Shown: positions 33,887 through 43,865, counted from the first letter of the stretch. The stretch is DNA of 64,000 nt from Methanobacteriota archaeon (GCA_023396365.1 JAEWWL010000055.1:40655-104654), one strand, 5' to 3'. Numbers and translations: made by a program. Notes: generated by a model from the letters alone, not told the origin.

Positions 33887-36478
33887 ATGTCTGATATAAA
33901 TAAAAAAATGATTCCTGAACTTTTAGCCCCTGCCGGTTCTCCTGAGGCATTATATGCGGCAGTTTCTGCAGGAGCAGATGCGGTTTATCTGAGTGGAAGA
34001 AATTTTGGGGCACGAAGGTTTGCAAAAAATTTTAATGAAAAGGAATTAAAAGAAGCCATATATTTCTGCCATTCACGCGGAGTTAAGGTATATGTCACGT
34101 TAAATACCCTTATTTCTGACGACGAGATGGCAGGTGCATTAAACGAGATGCTTTTTTATTATTCATCCGGAGCTGACGCTGTCTTAATTCAGGATCTTGG
34201 TCTTTTAAAGGCTGCTTCTGAATCACTCCCCGGTTTATGTCTTCATGCCTCAACACAGATGACAATCAACAATACGCCGGCTGCTGTCTGGGCCTGCAGA
34301 AAAGGCCTGAAGCGGATTGTTCTTGCCCGCGAGCTCTCCAAAGAAGCAATAAACAAAATAAGTGACTCATCTTCTGATTGCAGTCCTGAACTTGAGATAT
34401 TTGTTCATGGTGCTCTGTGCTACTGCTATTCCGGACAATGTTTGTTTTCTTCTCTTGCAGGGGGAAGAAGCGGAAACCGCGGAATGTGTGCCCAGCCGTG
34501 CAGAAAAAAATACACACTCTCATCCTGTGAAAGTGATGATTATTCAAATGCTGAGTCGTTTAAAATAATCAAATCATCAGGTGATTATCTTATCTCGCCG
34601 CGTGATTTATGCCTCTATGAAAAATTGCCTGATATTTTAAATACAGGGGCTGTCTCTTTAAAGATTGAAGGACGGATGAAATCTGCGGACTACGTGGCTT
34701 TGGTTGTATCAGTCTACAGAAAAGCACTTAATGAGATAAAAAATTCAATATGGAAACCTTCGGAAGTGGAGAAGGAAAAGCTGTTGTTTGCATTCAACAG
34801 GCTTTTTACAGGCGGCTATATTACAGGCTGCAGGAATAAGGAGCTGATGTCGCAGGAGAGACCGGACAACAGAGGTGTCTGTCTTGGAGATGTTGTGTCA
34901 TACGATTCAGCATCAAAAACAGCAGTTGTCAGGATTAGCGGGCCTTATCTGCCCAAAAGCGGTGACGGCCTGACTATAAGGCGAAGAAGCGGTAAGAAGG
35001 ATGACGGGTTTATTCTCAGGTCTTCTTTTTCAGTGGAAAATAAAAAATTTAAATTCAAATCTCCGTATTTTCTTGAGAGAGGAGATATGGTCTGCATTAC
35101 AAAAAGGCAGGTGGTTTCCGCATTTGCAGCAGAAGCGGCATGCCGTGACGGAGGAATTTATCAAAAAATACCTGTTGATGTTTATTATTTTATGTCAGGA
35201 AAAACACCTGCTGTGAAAGGAATCCTCAGTATTTTTGGAAGAAAATTTGAGATAATACACCGGGCCTCTTTTGAGATGGCGGATGCCTGCAAACAACCGG
35301 TTTTATCATCTGACCTTGAAAAAATTTTTAGAAAAACCGGTGGTATCCAGTATTTTGTATCATCCTTTACAGCAGACTACGATGAGAAATTCTTTGCACC
35401 AACCGGGCTTTTAAATGAACTTAGGAGGGACTTTTACAAAACAGTTGAAAAAGAAACTGCTGAATCTTTTCTTCCCTTATATGAAGAGATTGAGGCTTCA
35501 GAAAGAAATATTTCAGCAGTCATCTGCAGCCTTAAAAGAAATGAGAGGAATGTTTTGAAAAAGACCCGCTTTTCATTTTATGCAGATACTCTTGATTCAG
35601 TACGCGGTGCAGTAAGTGCAGGCTGCATGAGAATTTATTTTGAACCCGGTATTGATGTAAGAACCCAAAACTGTGATGCTTATCTGACAGGGCTTCTGTC
35701 TTCTGCATCTGAAATATGCAGGAAATCCGATGCTGAACTTATATGGAAATTTCCTCTGATTACAAATGATGAATTTCTAGAATTTGCTGTAAATTTTGCT
35801 GATAAGCTCTGTTCATTGGGAATATCCGGAATAATGACAGAGAGCTGCGGGGCCGCATATGCAGTCCGTAAAAATTACCCTGATATAAAAATTGTTGGTT
35901 CATCCGGCCTTAATATCTTCAACTCACTTGCGGTTAGCGAAGCATCTGAAATTTTTGACGGGATTTCACTCTCACCTGAACTTTCGGGTGTCCGGATTAA
36001 AAATCTTCTTGAAAGGATACCTTCCGGAACAAAAATTTTGACAGAATATATTGTTCATGGATCAGCTGTTTTGATGGTCTCGGAAAACAGCCTCATTAAA
36101 ACATCAGCTTCGAATAGGTATTCAGATAACAAAAAACCAACAGAGGTAAATTTCTATGCTCTCTGTGATGAAAAAGGACGCAAATTTCCGGTTTACACGG
36201 ATTTGTATGAAAGAACATACATATGCAATTCTGCCGAAACATGTCTTATTGACTCTCTTGAGGAAATCCTTGATTTGGGGCTTGATTTTATAGCCGCAGA
36301 CGGCAGGCACAGGGACTTTTCATATGCATATGATGTTACAGGCGCATATCTAAAGGCAATGGATATTATTGCGTCAGGTGATCCACAGGCAGGCTTCATA
36401 ACAGATAAATTAAAAAAACATCTCAGGAAGATATCTTTCGGCGGTATAACTGAGGGGCATTACAGGCGTGGTGTCTGA
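33887..36478 (+). CDS. U32 family protein (collagenase-like / RNA hydroxylation), large form
   Basis: An 863-residue U32 protein. The N-terminal barrel begins PELLAPAGSPEALYAAVSAGADAVYLSG, and the U32 signature EIFVHGALCYCYSGQCLFSS near residue 170 leads into the cysteine cluster GNRGMCAQPCRKKY, expected to bind iron-sulfur with other Cys residues. A central domain (DUF3656-like) covers about 370-530. The last 300 residues repeat a barrel-like pattern (FYADTLDSVRGAVSAGCMRIYF). U32 proteins are now known for hydroxylating rRNA and tRNA (RlhA, TrhP) or ubiquinone rather than for protease activity. This long form resembles RlhA, but its target here is not known. Confidence 0.92.
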   Translation: MSDINKKMIPELLAPAGSPEALYAAVSAGADAVYLSGRNFGARRFAKNFNEKELKEAIYFCHSRGVKVYVTLNTLISDDEMAGALNEMLFYYSSGADAVLIQDLGLLKAASESLPGLCLHASTQMTINNTPAAVWACRKGLKRIVLARELSKEAINKISDSSSDCSPELEIFVHGALCYCYSGQCLFSSLAGGRSGNRGMCAQPCRKKYTLSSCESDDYSNAESFKIIKSSGDYLISPRDLCLYEKLPDILNTGAVSLKIEGRMKSADYVALVVSVYRKALNEIKNSIWKPSEVEKEKLLFAFNRLFTGGYITGCRNKELMSQERPDNRGVCLGDVVSYDSASKTAVVRISGPYLPKSGDGLTIRRRSGKKDDGFILRSSFSVENKKFKFKSPYFLERGDMVCITKRQVVSAFAAEAACRDGGIYQKIPVDVYYFMSGKTPAVKGILSIFGRKFEIIHRASFEMADACKQPVLSSDLEKIFRKTGGIQYFVSSFTADYDEKFFAPTGLLNELRRDFYKTVEKETAESFLPLYEEIEASERNISAVICSLKRNERNVLKKTRFSFYADTLDSVRGAVSAGCMRIYFEPGIDVRTQNCDAYLTGLLSSASEICRKSDAELIWKFPLITNDEFLEFAVNFADKLCSLGISGIMTESCGAAYAVRKNYPDIKIVGSSGLNIFNSLAVSEASEIFDGISLSPELSGVRIKNLLERIPSGTKILTEYIVHGSAVLMVSENSLIKTSASNRYSDNKKPTEVNFYALCDEKGRKFPVYTDLYERTYICNSAETCLIDSLEEILDLGLDFIAADGRHRDFSYAYDVTGAYLKAMDIIASGDPQAGFITDKLKKHLRKISFGGITEGHYRRGV

Positions 36479-36539
36479 GGATAAAAACCTGATTTTTTTG
36501 AAAAAACAATTTTAATATCCTTAATATTTGTTTTAATAT

Positions 36540-37271
36540 TCAGGGAAAATCTATACCCATAATCCGTTGTGGGTGTGAATAAATGGTATAGCGGTCGCCC
36601 CTTGCAAAGCATATCAGGGTGATTCCTGAATCATCTGCTGTTTTAATTCCGTTCTGGGTTGATGCCGCTTTTGATATGATTACAGGCAGTCCTGAATTTG
36701 CACATTTAAAAACCATTCCTGCAGGCTGCCTTCCGGTGCAGCCGACATAGCATTCACTGCGGTTTATATTGTTTAATTCAGAAAATCCAATTATTTTATC
36801 AAGAGTGTTGTGGCGGCCGACATCTGACATTTTGCATATAACATCACTGTTCCTGAACAGTACTGAACAGTGCACTCCTCCTGTTTCTTTCCAGGTGTCT
36901 GATATAATCTCTTTTGTTGCATTAATGATATCCGCGGAATTGATTTTTATTTCTGATGAAACTTTTTTTACAGACCTGATAAAACCGGTTCCGCCTGATG
37001 ATTCTGTAATTTTATTAGAAAAATTAGTGATTTCTGCATAAACGTACACAGAATTTTCCTCCTCTTCTGATGATGTTATCTTATCGGAAATTCCTTCAGA
37101 AATAACATATCCTGCACCAAGCTCTTTTAAATCAGAGAGGGTTGCAACCTGAACTGTGATTAATTCGTTGTTGACATAGATTGAGACCGGGCCTTCCATA
37201 GCGACCGGGTCATCTATATATTCAGCAGAATTTCCGGTTATCTTTAATGCCCGTACTCTTTTAAGAAACAT
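36540..37271 (-). CDS. fdhD: FdhD-like formate dehydrogenase accessory protein without CxxC
   Basis: A 243-residue FdhD family protein. Conserved segments are DPVAMEGPVSIYVN, TGGVHCSVLF, SDVGRHNTLDKIIG (near residue 155) and ISKAASTQNGIKTADDSGITLICFARGDRYTIYSHPQRI. FdhD moves sulfur from a cysteine desulfurase to the molybdenum or tungsten cofactor of formate dehydrogenase. In the E. coli protein a CxxC loop carries the sulfur; at that place this protein reads ESSGGTGFIRS, with no cysteine. A Cys in YVGCTGRQPAG lies where bacterial proteins have VSGRAS. Function may therefore differ. It is a single gene. Confidence 0.85.
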   Translation of the reverse strand: MFLKRVRALKITGNSAEYIDDPVAMEGPVSIYVNNELITVQVATLSDLKELGAGYVISEGISDKITSSEEEENSVYVYAEITNFSNKITESSGGTGFIRSVKKVSSEIKINSADIINATKEIISDTWKETGGVHCSVLFRNSDVICKMSDVGRHNTLDKIIGFSELNNINRSECYVGCTGRQPAGMVFKCANSGLPVIISKAASTQNGIKTADDSGITLICFARGDRYTIYSHPQRIMGIDFP

Positions 37272-37371
37272 AATTATGATTTTTTTTTTAGATTTAAATA
37301 TTAATACAACAAGCTGAAGAAAAATTTTTTTTGAAAATAAATTACTTTAATAGTAAATTTTAAGCAGATTT

Positions 37372-37671
37372 TTAATTAGTTACCAGTTTTCCTTCAGATC
37401 TTATTTTTTGTATATCCTCATCACTTCCTTTAATTTTCATTAAGTATGTGCCAAAGCACGGCTTTTTGAAGTAAAAAATAATCTCTTTTTTCTTAAGCTT
37501 AAGGCCCAGATAAAGGGGGGCATTTCCAAGAATTGTAATTCCTTTGATGGTGAAGCCTTCAGGGATTTCATAAACTTCTGATGTGTTGTTTTTAATATAT
37601 TCAACAGCAGCCTCAGGAGTGGTTTCTTCTTCTATAATGTCGGGTCTTAATTTATTGATGCATCTGTTCAT
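37372..37671 (-). CDS. Small unknown protein
   Basis: A 99-residue soluble protein with an acidic N-terminal half (IIEEETTPEAAVEYIKN) and a beta-rich, basic middle (GLKLKKKEIIFYFKKPCFGTYLMKIKG). No family is recognised. It is bounded by AT-rich gaps and has no operon partner. The frame is supported by its length and balanced composition only. Confidence 0.55.
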   Translation of the reverse strand: MNRCINKLRPDIIEEETTPEAAVEYIKNNTSEVYEIPEGFTIKGITILGNAPLYLGLKLKKKEIIFYFKKPCFGTYLMKIKGSDEDIQKIRSEGKLVTN

Positions 37672-37855
37672 TGTCTTATCACCTGTTGAAAGTAACTTTT
37701 GTATAAGCCGGAATGTCTGTTTTTTTAATTATTTATTATCTGAAGATGCCAGATATATAATTTGTTTAAATGGCAACATCACTAAAAAAGTTGTCTGACT
37801 AAGATTTGTATTGAAGAGATAAATTTATCAGGGGCATCCGGGAAGGATATTATTA

Positions 37856-39028
37856 GTGATAAAATCCAAAACTATTCTGATGTACGCAAAACGCCTGGAT
37901 TATCTTCCACCATATCTTTTTGCTCAGATTGATAAATTAAAAGCCCAGAAAAGGGCACAGGGCGTAGATGTAATAGATCTTGGTGTGGGTGACCCAGATC
38001 TTCCAACGCCAAAGCATATTGTAGATTCACTTTGTGAAGCCGCACGCGATCCTTGCACCCATCATTATCCGGACTATACAGGAATGATTGAGTTTCGTGA
38101 GGCGGTTTCAGAGTGGTACAAAAAAAGATTCAGTGTTGATCTTGATGCCAAAACAGAGATTCTCTCGCTTATTGGCTCTAAAGAGGGTATTGCACACGTT
38201 CCGGAAGCCTTTGTAAACCCCGGTGATTATGTGCTTGCAACAGATCCGGGATATCCTGTTTATAAGACATCAACGCTTTTTGCCGAGGGAAAACTTCATG
38301 AGCTCCCTCTTACAGAGGATAATGATTTTCTTCCTGACCTTGAAACTATTCCGGCAGATGTATTAAAAAAAGCAAAGCTGATGTTTTTTGGCTATCCCAA
38401 CAATCCTACAGCAGCAACTGCTCCTTTATCATTTTTTGAGGAAGTTGTTGAGTTTGCAAAGGAGCACAATATTGTTGCTGTTCACGATAATGCTTACTCC
38501 GAAATTGCATTTGATGGCTATAAGGCGCCTTCATTTCTGCAAATTGACGGTGCAAAAGAGGTCGGAATGGAGATGCACTCTCTGTCAAAGACATATAACA
38601 TGACCGGCTGGCGTCTTGGAATGGCTGTTGGCGGAGAAGAGGCGATTTCAGGACTTGGAAGAATAAAGACAAACATTGATTCCGGAGCATTCAACGCTGT
38701 TCAGATGGCCGGAATAACAGCTCTTACATCTTCACAGCAGTGTGTTTCTGATGCATGCAGTATTTATCAGAAGAGGCGTGATATTTTAGTGTCCGGACTT
38801 CGAAGCCTCGGGTTTGATGTAAAATCTCCAAAGGCCACCTTTTATGTATGGATGAAGGTTGAAGACAGCATGAAGTTTGCCGAGAAAATGCTTAATGAGG
38901 CAGGAATTGTCGTAACACCCGGGGTGGGTTTTGGCAAAAACGGAAACGGCTATGTCAGATTTGCAATCACCCGCGACACTGAAAGGATAGCAGAGGCAAT
39001 TGAGCGTATGAGGGGGCTTAAATTTTGA
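37856..39028 (+). CDS. dapL: LL-diaminopimelate aminotransferase (class I/II aminotransferase)
   Basis: A 390-residue fold-type I PLP aminotransferase. It shows the DapL-like start YAKRLDYLPPYLFAQIDKLK, DLGVGDPDLPTPKHIVDSL, GYPNNPTAATAP, and the PLP lysine in SLSKTYNMTGWRLG near residue 245. DapL makes LL-diaminopimelate directly from tetrahydrodipicolinate in the one-step lysine branch used by many methanogens. lysA follows, with ATG overlapping the stop. The GTG at 37856 has agga seven bases before it; family alignment would instead favour the ATG at 37880. Confidence 0.93.
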   Translation: MIKSKTILMYAKRLDYLPPYLFAQIDKLKAQKRAQGVDVIDLGVGDPDLPTPKHIVDSLCEAARDPCTHHYPDYTGMIEFREAVSEWYKKRFSVDLDAKTEILSLIGSKEGIAHVPEAFVNPGDYVLATDPGYPVYKTSTLFAEGKLHELPLTEDNDFLPDLETIPADVLKKAKLMFFGYPNNPTAATAPLSFFEEVVEFAKEHNIVAVHDNAYSEIAFDGYKAPSFLQIDGAKEVGMEMHSLSKTYNMTGWRLGMAVGGEEAISGLGRIKTNIDSGAFNAVQMAGITALTSSQQCVSDACSIYQKRRDILVSGLRSLGFDVKSPKATFYVWMKVEDSMKFAEKMLNEAGIVVTPGVGFGKNGNGYVRFAITRDTERIAEAIERMRGLKF

Positions 39029-40323
39029 TGAATCTTCCAAAACACCTTACAGTAAATAATGGTCATCTGTATATAGGCAGGCATGACTGTGTAAAACTTG
39101 CAAATGATTACGGGACACCTCTTTATGTAACTGACGAGGAGAGGCTTAGAAGCAACTTTACAAGATACAATGAAGCATTAAAGAAGCATTACTCAGATGT
39201 GCAGCTTCTTTATGCTGCAAAGGCAAATGGCAATCTTACAATCCTTAAAATATTTGCATCTCTTGGTGCAGGGGCGGATGTATTCTCGTCTGGAGAGCTT
39301 CATATGGCGCTACTTGCAGGTATGCCGCCTGAAAAGCTTTTGTTCAACGGAAGCTCCAAGACAAAAGAGGATCTTTTGCTTGCTGTTGAAAAGGGTGTTA
39401 AGGTCTCCCTTGATTCTTTTGATGAGCTTAGGCAGCTCAATGAGATTGCCGGGGAAGCAAAAAAGATTGTTGAGGTTTCATTCAGGATAAATCCTGCAAT
39501 TGATGTTCCAACTCACCCGAAGATTGCAACCGGTCTTGCCACAAGCAAATTCGGAATCAAGGCTGATCAGATTGTTGATGCTTACCGTGCGGCGATGGAG
39601 TGCGAGAATGTTGTTCCTGTGGGAATGCACTGCCACATCGGATCGCAGATTCTTGACGTTGTGCCGTTTGCAAAGGCTGCAGAGATAATGGTAAGGGTTG
39701 CAGGGGAGATTACCGACCTTGGTGTTCGTCTTTCGTTTATTGATATCGGGGGTGGTCTGGGAATTCCATATAATCATACAACCGAAAAAGCGCCGACGCC
39801 TGAGGAGTATGCTGATACAGTCCTTCCTGTTTTTCTGAAGGGAATCCAAAAGCTTGGGATAAAGCCGCAACTGTGGGTTGAACCGGGAAGAAACCTTGTC
39901 GGTGATACAACTGTTCTTTTAACAAAGGTTAACTCTGTAAAGACTTCGCATAAGAAGTTTGTAAATGTCGATGCAGGATTCAACCTCCTTGTCCGCCCTG
40001 CAATGTATGATTCATATCATGAAATTATAATTGCCAACAAGGCAGAAAAAGAGGCTGACACCGAATATACAGTCACAGGGCCGATTTGTGAAACCGGAGA
40101 TATTTTTGCATCTGACAGGATGCTTCCAAAAGTCGAGGATGGAGATATTGCTGCTATTCTTGATACCGGCGCATACGGCTATTCAATGGCATCCCAGTAC
40201 AACTGCCGCCCCCGCTGTCCGGAGGTTATGGTATTTGGCGAGAGGTCAGGTATTATGAGAAGGGGAGAGTCCGTAATCGATATTTTAAACACAATGAAAA
40301 AGCTCCCCTGGCACGAGAAATAA
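39028..40323 (+). CDS. lysA: Diaminopimelate decarboxylase
   Basis: A 431-residue fold-type III PLP decarboxylase. The PLP lysine lies in LLYAAKANGN near residue 61, the PLP phosphate site in FIDIGGGLGIPYN near residue 241, and substrate motifs in EPGRNLVGDT and CETGDIFASDR. It converts meso-diaminopimelate to L-lysine. The ATG at 39028 uses the last base of the dapL stop (TGATG), so the two are coupled. Confidence 0.97.
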   Translation: MNLPKHLTVNNGHLYIGRHDCVKLANDYGTPLYVTDEERLRSNFTRYNEALKKHYSDVQLLYAAKANGNLTILKIFASLGAGADVFSSGELHMALLAGMPPEKLLFNGSSKTKEDLLLAVEKGVKVSLDSFDELRQLNEIAGEAKKIVEVSFRINPAIDVPTHPKIATGLATSKFGIKADQIVDAYRAAMECENVVPVGMHCHIGSQILDVVPFAKAAEIMVRVAGEITDLGVRLSFIDIGGGLGIPYNHTTEKAPTPEEYADTVLPVFLKGIQKLGIKPQLWVEPGRNLVGDTTVLLTKVNSVKTSHKKFVNVDAGFNLLVRPAMYDSYHEIIIANKAEKEADTEYTVTGPICETGDIFASDRMLPKVEDGDIAAILDTGAYGYSMASQYNCRPRCPEVMVFGERSGIMRRGESVIDILNTMKKLPWHEK

Positions 40324-40341
40324 TTTGGGCAGGGAAAATAA

Positions 40342-41691
40342 TTGAGGGCATATTTCGCACTCGTTGATGATATCCTTACATGGGATGAATTTGAAGAGGA
40401 AGTATGCTCCATAAATCAAAATCCCGATGATGAGGAGTCTGAGAATCAGGCCGCAGCGGCTGTTGCCAAAAATTACAGCCGCCTTCATCTGAAAATTTCA
40501 GAGCTGACACCTAAGCCCACATTGAATTCCTTTTTTTGCAAAGTTATTGAGATGGGCCCTGTCATTGAATTCAGCAATAATGATGAGACTCCCGGTCTTT
40601 TAAGGCGGATTCTGGCAGGTGATGAAACCGGAGAGGGAGTCCTAATATTTTGGAATGAAAAAGTTTTAGGAACAGAAGAGATTTTTGAAGGTGATGTCCT
40701 TGAAGTTGCAGGCAGATTTAAGAGTCTTTCAAATATTACAGTGGTAGATCTCAGGCGTTCAGACTCTCCTGTATCTCTTCGCAAAGGAGGTCTTACGACA
40801 TTAAAACCTGTATCCCTGACCGCTTTTGTAATAAGAGTAATGGAGGATGTAAAATATGCAAAGAGAGATGGATGCGAAGGCCGGAAAACTGTTGTATTGG
40901 TCTGGGAAAATGAAGGGTTTTCCAGGATAAACATCTGGAATCCTGAAATTATTCATTCTCTTAGAGAAGGTGCAACTGTAAATATATTTGGCCTTGTCCG
41001 AAGGCCTTCATTTTTAAGGGAATACAGCCTGCTGGAAGATTCAGTTATTGAAGAGTCTGGTGAGATTCTAAAACCGGTTTTTGCCGAGATCAGATCTGCT
41101 GAATGTGAAAGTTCAGTGTCCATAAAAGGAATTGCGGCAGATGTCACTCCCCTGTCAGGCTTTTTACGGGATGCCGGCACTGTTTTATGGCTTAGAAAAG
41201 GTGTAATCCGGGACAGTTCCGGAGAAATTCCTTTTGTTCTCTGGGGAAGCCATGCACTTCAGCCATTATTTAATGGCGATGAGATTGCATTATACAACTG
41301 TGGTGTTAAACCATCCTTTGAAAGGAGCAAATTAAAAAATACTTATGAAGGCAAAAAGCGGCCTGAAATTCATGCCGGATTCAATTCCTGCATGGTTGTG
41401 TCAGACTCTGTCAATAATAAAATCAAATGCTTTTACGGGTCTTTGAAGGGCATTGTGGCAGACTGCCATGATGGTGTTTACTTATTGTCTGAATGCGGAA
41501 GATATCTGATAGGAGGAGAGTTATCATACAGTCTTCCTATTGGAAGTGAAGCTTTGTTTTTTGGGAAAATTTCTATAAATATAATTGAGGCTGAATCTGC
41601 ATCCTGTCTGAATAACAATGTTGATTCACTTATTGAAAGGCTTTGTGTGTTAAAAGAAAAAATATCCTCAGATGGTATTGAAAGAAGATGA
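40342..41691 (+). CDS. OB-fold (RPA-like) single-strand DNA-binding protein candidate
   Basis: A 449-residue protein made of three to four repeated beta-rich units that look like OB folds: for example FFCKVIEMGPVIEF...GLLRRILAGDETGEGVLIFW (residues about 55-100), GEGATVNIFGLVRR-like edges, and the third unit VSIKGIAADVTPL...GVIRDSSGEIPFVLWGSH (about 255-310). The phrase DSSGEIPFVLWG is like the core of archaeal RPA OB folds. There is no zinc finger. It lies directly before radA, and archaeal single-strand-binding proteins work with RadA. The TTG start at 40342 follows agggaaa. Confidence 0.75.
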   Translation: MRAYFALVDDILTWDEFEEEVCSINQNPDDEESENQAAAAVAKNYSRLHLKISELTPKPTLNSFFCKVIEMGPVIEFSNNDETPGLLRRILAGDETGEGVLIFWNEKVLGTEEIFEGDVLEVAGRFKSLSNITVVDLRRSDSPVSLRKGGLTTLKPVSLTAFVIRVMEDVKYAKRDGCEGRKTVVLVWENEGFSRINIWNPEIIHSLREGATVNIFGLVRRPSFLREYSLLEDSVIEESGEILKPVFAEIRSAECESSVSIKGIAADVTPLSGFLRDAGTVLWLRKGVIRDSSGEIPFVLWGSHALQPLFNGDEIALYNCGVKPSFERSKLKNTYEGKKRPEIHAGFNSCMVVSDSVNNKIKCFYGSLKGIVADCHDGVYLLSECGRYLIGGELSYSLPIGSEALFFGKISINIIEAESASCLNNNVDSLIERLCVLKEKISSDGIERR

Positions 41692-41728
41692 AATTTTTTT
41701 ATCACTTTCACACCACGCGGTATCTATC

Positions 41729-41776
41729 TTTATATTAAAAATTCTAACAGAATTGTAAGAATGTTCTTTTAAGGAG
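41729..41776 (+). promoter_or_regulatory. radA promoter and ribosome-binding site
   Basis: A TATA box (tttatattaaa, 41729-41739) and a clear ribosome site (aggag, 41772-41776) lie before the radA ATG at 41786, so radA has its own promoter apart from the OB-fold gene. Confidence 0.55.
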
Positions 41777-41785
41777 TTAGGAAAA

Positions 41786-42760
41786 ATGTCAGAACATGAA
41801 ATTGAAGACCTGCCCGGTGTCGGGCCAACAACAGCAGACAAACTTCGGGATGCAGGATACTGCACAATAGAAGGAATTGCGACCGCATCATATGCCGACC
41901 TTGCCGAGGCCGCCGAAATTGGTGAAAGCACAGCTAAGAAGATGATCAAGGAAGCCAGAAAGATGGCTGACATCGGAGGATTTCGGACAGGTATTGCTGT
42001 TTTGGAAGAGAGAAAGGAAGTAAAAAAATTAAGTACGCTTGTTCCTGAATTCGATGAGTTGATGGGCGGGGGACTTGAGACGATGTCTATAATTGAATTT
42101 TATGGTGAGTTTGGATCAGGAAAAAGCCAAATCTCGCATCAGATGGCAGTTAACGCCCAGCTTCCACTTGATATCGGGGGTCTTAATGGTTCAGTTATTT
42201 ACGTTGACACTGAAAACACATTCAGACCTGAAAGGATCAGGCAGATGGTTGAGGGTCTTGAGGTTGATGTCGAAGTTCCGCCTGTTGAGGATTTTTTGGA
42301 GAACATACATGTTGCAGAAGCATTCACCTCTGATCACCAGATGCTTCTTATAGACAGTATCAGGGAACTTGCATCCGGGCTTCGTGAATCCGAAAAGCCG
42401 GTAAGGCTTGTTGTTATTGATTCTCTTATGGCTCATTTCCGTGCAGAGTATGCAGGACGCGGAACACTTGCAGCACGCCAGCAGAAGCTTAATAAGTACA
42501 TGTATGATCTTGCAAAGCTTGCAAAAGAGTTCAACTCTGTAGTGATTGTTACAAACCAGGTTCAGTCAAACCCGGCTGTATTCTTTGGTGATCCAACAAA
42601 ACCTACTGGTGGAAATATCGTTGGTCATGCCTCCAAATTCCGTGTATATCTTCGCAAAAGCAAAGGCGGCAAAAGAGTTGCAAAGCTTGTTGACAGTCCT
42701 GATCAGCCGGAAGGAGAAGCAGCCTTTATTGTTGAAATGGCAGGTCTTAAGTCTGTTTGA
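41786..42760 (+). CDS. radA: DNA repair and recombination protein RadA
   Basis: A 324-residue archaeal RadA, intein-free. The N-terminal helix-hairpin-helix domain begins [19 protein letters not shown]. The RecA core has Walker [10 protein letters not shown] (near residue 110), Walker [11 protein letters not shown] (near residue 212) and loop 2 NQVQSNP. RadA forms filaments on single-strand DNA and catalyses strand exchange. A good ribosome site is nine bases before the ATG. The upstream OB-fold protein is a likely partner. Confidence 0.98.
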   Translation: MSEHEIEDLPGVGPTTADKLRDAGYCTIEGIATASYADLAEAAEIGESTAKKMIKEARKMADIGGFRTGIAVLEERKEVKKLSTLVPEFDELMGGGLETMSIIEFYGEFGSGKSQISHQMAVNAQLPLDIGGLNGSVIYVDTENTFRPERIRQMVEGLEVDVEVPPVEDFLENIHVAEAFTSDHQMLLIDSIRELASGLRESEKPVRLVVIDSLMAHFRAEYAGRGTLAARQQKLNKYMYDLAKLAKEFNSVVIVTNQVQSNPAVFFGDPTKPTGGNIVGHASKFRVYLRKSKGGKRVAKLVDSPDQPEGEAAFIVEMAGLKSV

Positions 42761-42778
42761 ATTCAAAATGAAATATTG

Positions 42779-43492
42779 ATGAATAAAACCTCCTCTTTTT
42801 CACCACGTGCCCTTATCTGCGATATTGACGGGACAATTACAGATAAAAGAAGAAGAATCAATCTTGATTCAGTTTCTGTCATCAGGACTCTTGTTGACAA
42901 TGGCATTCCTGTTGTGTTTGCAAGCGGGAATACTGTTTGTTCTCTTACTTTTCTATGTAAAATGGTTGGCACTGACGGCACTATCATATCAGAAAACGGG
43001 GGCGTTTACAGGATAGGCCATATGGGTGAAATGAAGATATGCGTCGATAAAAATGTTTCTCTTGCTGCGTATGAAAAGATAAGGGATTATTTTTCAAAAA
43101 GAGGTGTTGAACTGGAATTATATAGTCCTGAATACAGGTTTGCAGACATTGCATTTGCGCATACAGGGGACGCCTGTGAAGTCAGAAAAATTGTCAGCGG
43201 TATGCCTGTAAAAATTCTTGATTCCGGTTTTGCACTTCATATTATGGCAGAAAATGTCAACAAGGGCACGACTTTTCTAAAAGTTGCCAGGGAGATGAAT
43301 ATATCTCCCGGGGATTTTGTGGCAGTAGGAGACTCTTCTAATGATATTGAGCTTATAGAATATGCCGGAGTGGGAGTTGCAGTCTCTGGCGGCCAGCCTG
43401 AGGCAGCAGACGCTGCTGATTACATAAGTGAAAAAAATTATGGTGATGGTTTTTCAGAAAGCGTAAGGAAATTTTTCCCTTCACTGTTTTGA
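42779..43492 (+). CDS. Archaeal phosphoglycolate phosphatase (HAD family)
   Basis: A 237-residue HAD phosphatase. Motif I is CDIDGTITDKRRR (near residue 13, nucleophile Asp), motif II lies around ASGNTV, and motif IV is GDSSNDIELIEYAG. The cap arrangement and length match archaeal phosphoglycolate phosphatase (TIGR01487-type), close to sucrose-phosphate phosphatases. It removes phosphate from 2-phosphoglycolate, which arises during DNA repair and oxidative damage. The ATG at 42779 is preferred to the TTG directly before it. The 3' end overlaps the PRC-barrel gene by 12 bases, tail to tail. Confidence 0.9.
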   Translation: MNKTSSFSPRALICDIDGTITDKRRRINLDSVSVIRTLVDNGIPVVFASGNTVCSLTFLCKMVGTDGTIISENGGVYRIGHMGEMKICVDKNVSLAAYEKIRDYFSKRGVELELYSPEYRFADIAFAHTGDACEVRKIVSGMPVKILDSGFALHIMAENVNKGTTFLKVAREMNISPGDFVAVGDSSNDIELIEYAGVGVAVSGGQPEAADAADYISEKNYGDGFSESVRKFFPSLF

Positions 43493-43732
43493 CAGGTAGC
43501 GGTCAACAACGATATAATCCCTAATATCCCTTACTGCTTCAAAAGGAATAAAAAGACGATCGCCGTCAACGGCATATCCGGAGCAGTCAAATCCCGGCTC
43601 GGGCTTTACTACAAGGCTGTCAACCTGACCTGAGTCCAGATCAACCATTACATTTCTTATTGTGCCAATAACCATTCCGTCTGTGCTCATTACCTGCTTT
43701 TTTGAGAGACTTCGGGAGAAAGTATTCTTCAT
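43481..43732 (-). CDS. PRC-barrel domain protein
   Basis: An 83-residue single PRC-barrel (LSKKQVMSTDGMVIGTIRNVMVDLDSGQVDSLVV). In archaea such small PRC-barrel proteins are widespread. Some have been shown to take part in cell division (CdpB-type) or RNA maturation, but this one's role is not known. Its gene converges on the phosphatase with overlapping ends. Confidence 0.88.
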   Translation of the reverse strand: MKNTFSRSLSKKQVMSTDGMVIGTIRNVMVDLDSGQVDSLVVKPEPGFDCSGYAVDGDRLFIPFEAVRDIRDYIVVDRYLSKQ

Positions 43733-43865
43733 ATTAAAAATAAAGTGTTGATTATACTATTTAAATGATTGGAAAAAAAGCCTGAATCTGGATGTAAATT
43801 GATAATAAGAATTTTTAAAATCCCTGTTTAATCAAAAAAAGCCTTCCTGACTAAATAATAAAGCT

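Noticed and set aside
38388..38690. Frames within dapL on both strands
   Set aside because: They are shadows of the aminotransferase frame, which contains the PLP site.
41786..42760. Intein in RadA
   Set aside because: RadA has its normal 324 residues with no insertion at Walker A or other conserved sites.
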